Origin: Phycisphaerales bacterium | GTDB taxonomy: Bacteria; Planctomycetota; Phycisphaerae; Tepidisphaerales; Tepidisphaeraceae | Reading direction: 5' to 3' | DNA: 5,468 bases | Assembly: GCA_028288905.1 (NCBI GenBank) | Contig: JAQGHJ010000321.1 | Coordinates: 1 to 5,468, forward strand | Shown here: positions 5,463-5,468 of the stretch, in pieces | How positions within the stretch are numbered: the stretch's first letter is position 1 | Layout of the letters: the number at the start of each line of letters is the position of its first letter | The notes under the pieces: generated by a model | Told to the model about the DNA's origin: nothing | The model's database searches: none | The model's input: the letters and a program-made list of their open reading frames with translations, nothing else | Position numbers and translations under genes: made by a program

Positions 5463-5468
5463 CGGTTG

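Overview
The window is a very GC-rich bacterial segment, roughly 70% G+C by eye, with codon third positions almost always G or C. All four convincing genes lie on the minus strand, so the reading order runs from the right end to the left. Three things suggest a planctomycete, possibly Gemmataceae: the base composition, the glycosyltransferase type with a GGMYCGSCMRD N-terminus followed by a LolD/MacB-type exporter pair, and an intergenic repeat rich in CACGGAG and GCGAAG units. This assignment is inference; no rRNA or marker gene is present.

Layout in transcription order: (1) 5462-4614, the ATPase of a NitT/TauT-type ABC importer, whose permease and binding protein are not in the window; (2) a 512-bp gap (4613-4102) holding a structured, locally AT-richer inverted-repeat element and several smaller hairpins; (3) 4101-2743, a GT4-type glycosyltransferase starting with GTG; (4) a 167-bp gap (2742-2576) almost filled by a near-perfect 44-bp inverted repeat; (5) 2575-1832, a LolD/MacB-type ABC ATPase; (6) a 247-bp gap (1831-1585) with a dispersed-type repeat whose two arms are inverted; (7) 1584 to the left edge, the N-terminal 528 codons of an FtsX/MacB-like ABC permease that continues outside the window.

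The ATPase at 1832-2575 and the permease at 1-1584 probably form one MacB/LolCDE-like complex, which uses ATP at the inner membrane to move a lipid, lipoprotein or other substrate towards the periplasm or outer membrane. The glycosyltransferase just upstream may act in the same envelope process, but only adjacency supports this. The importer ATPase belongs to a different transport class and is separated by the longest gap, so it is probably a separate unit.

No clear new defence or mobile system is present. The most notable non-coding signal is that each of the three gaps carries its own, sequence-unrelated long inverted repeat. The elements at 2601-2733 and 4351-4499 are the best candidates for undescribed MITE-like or structured-RNA elements.
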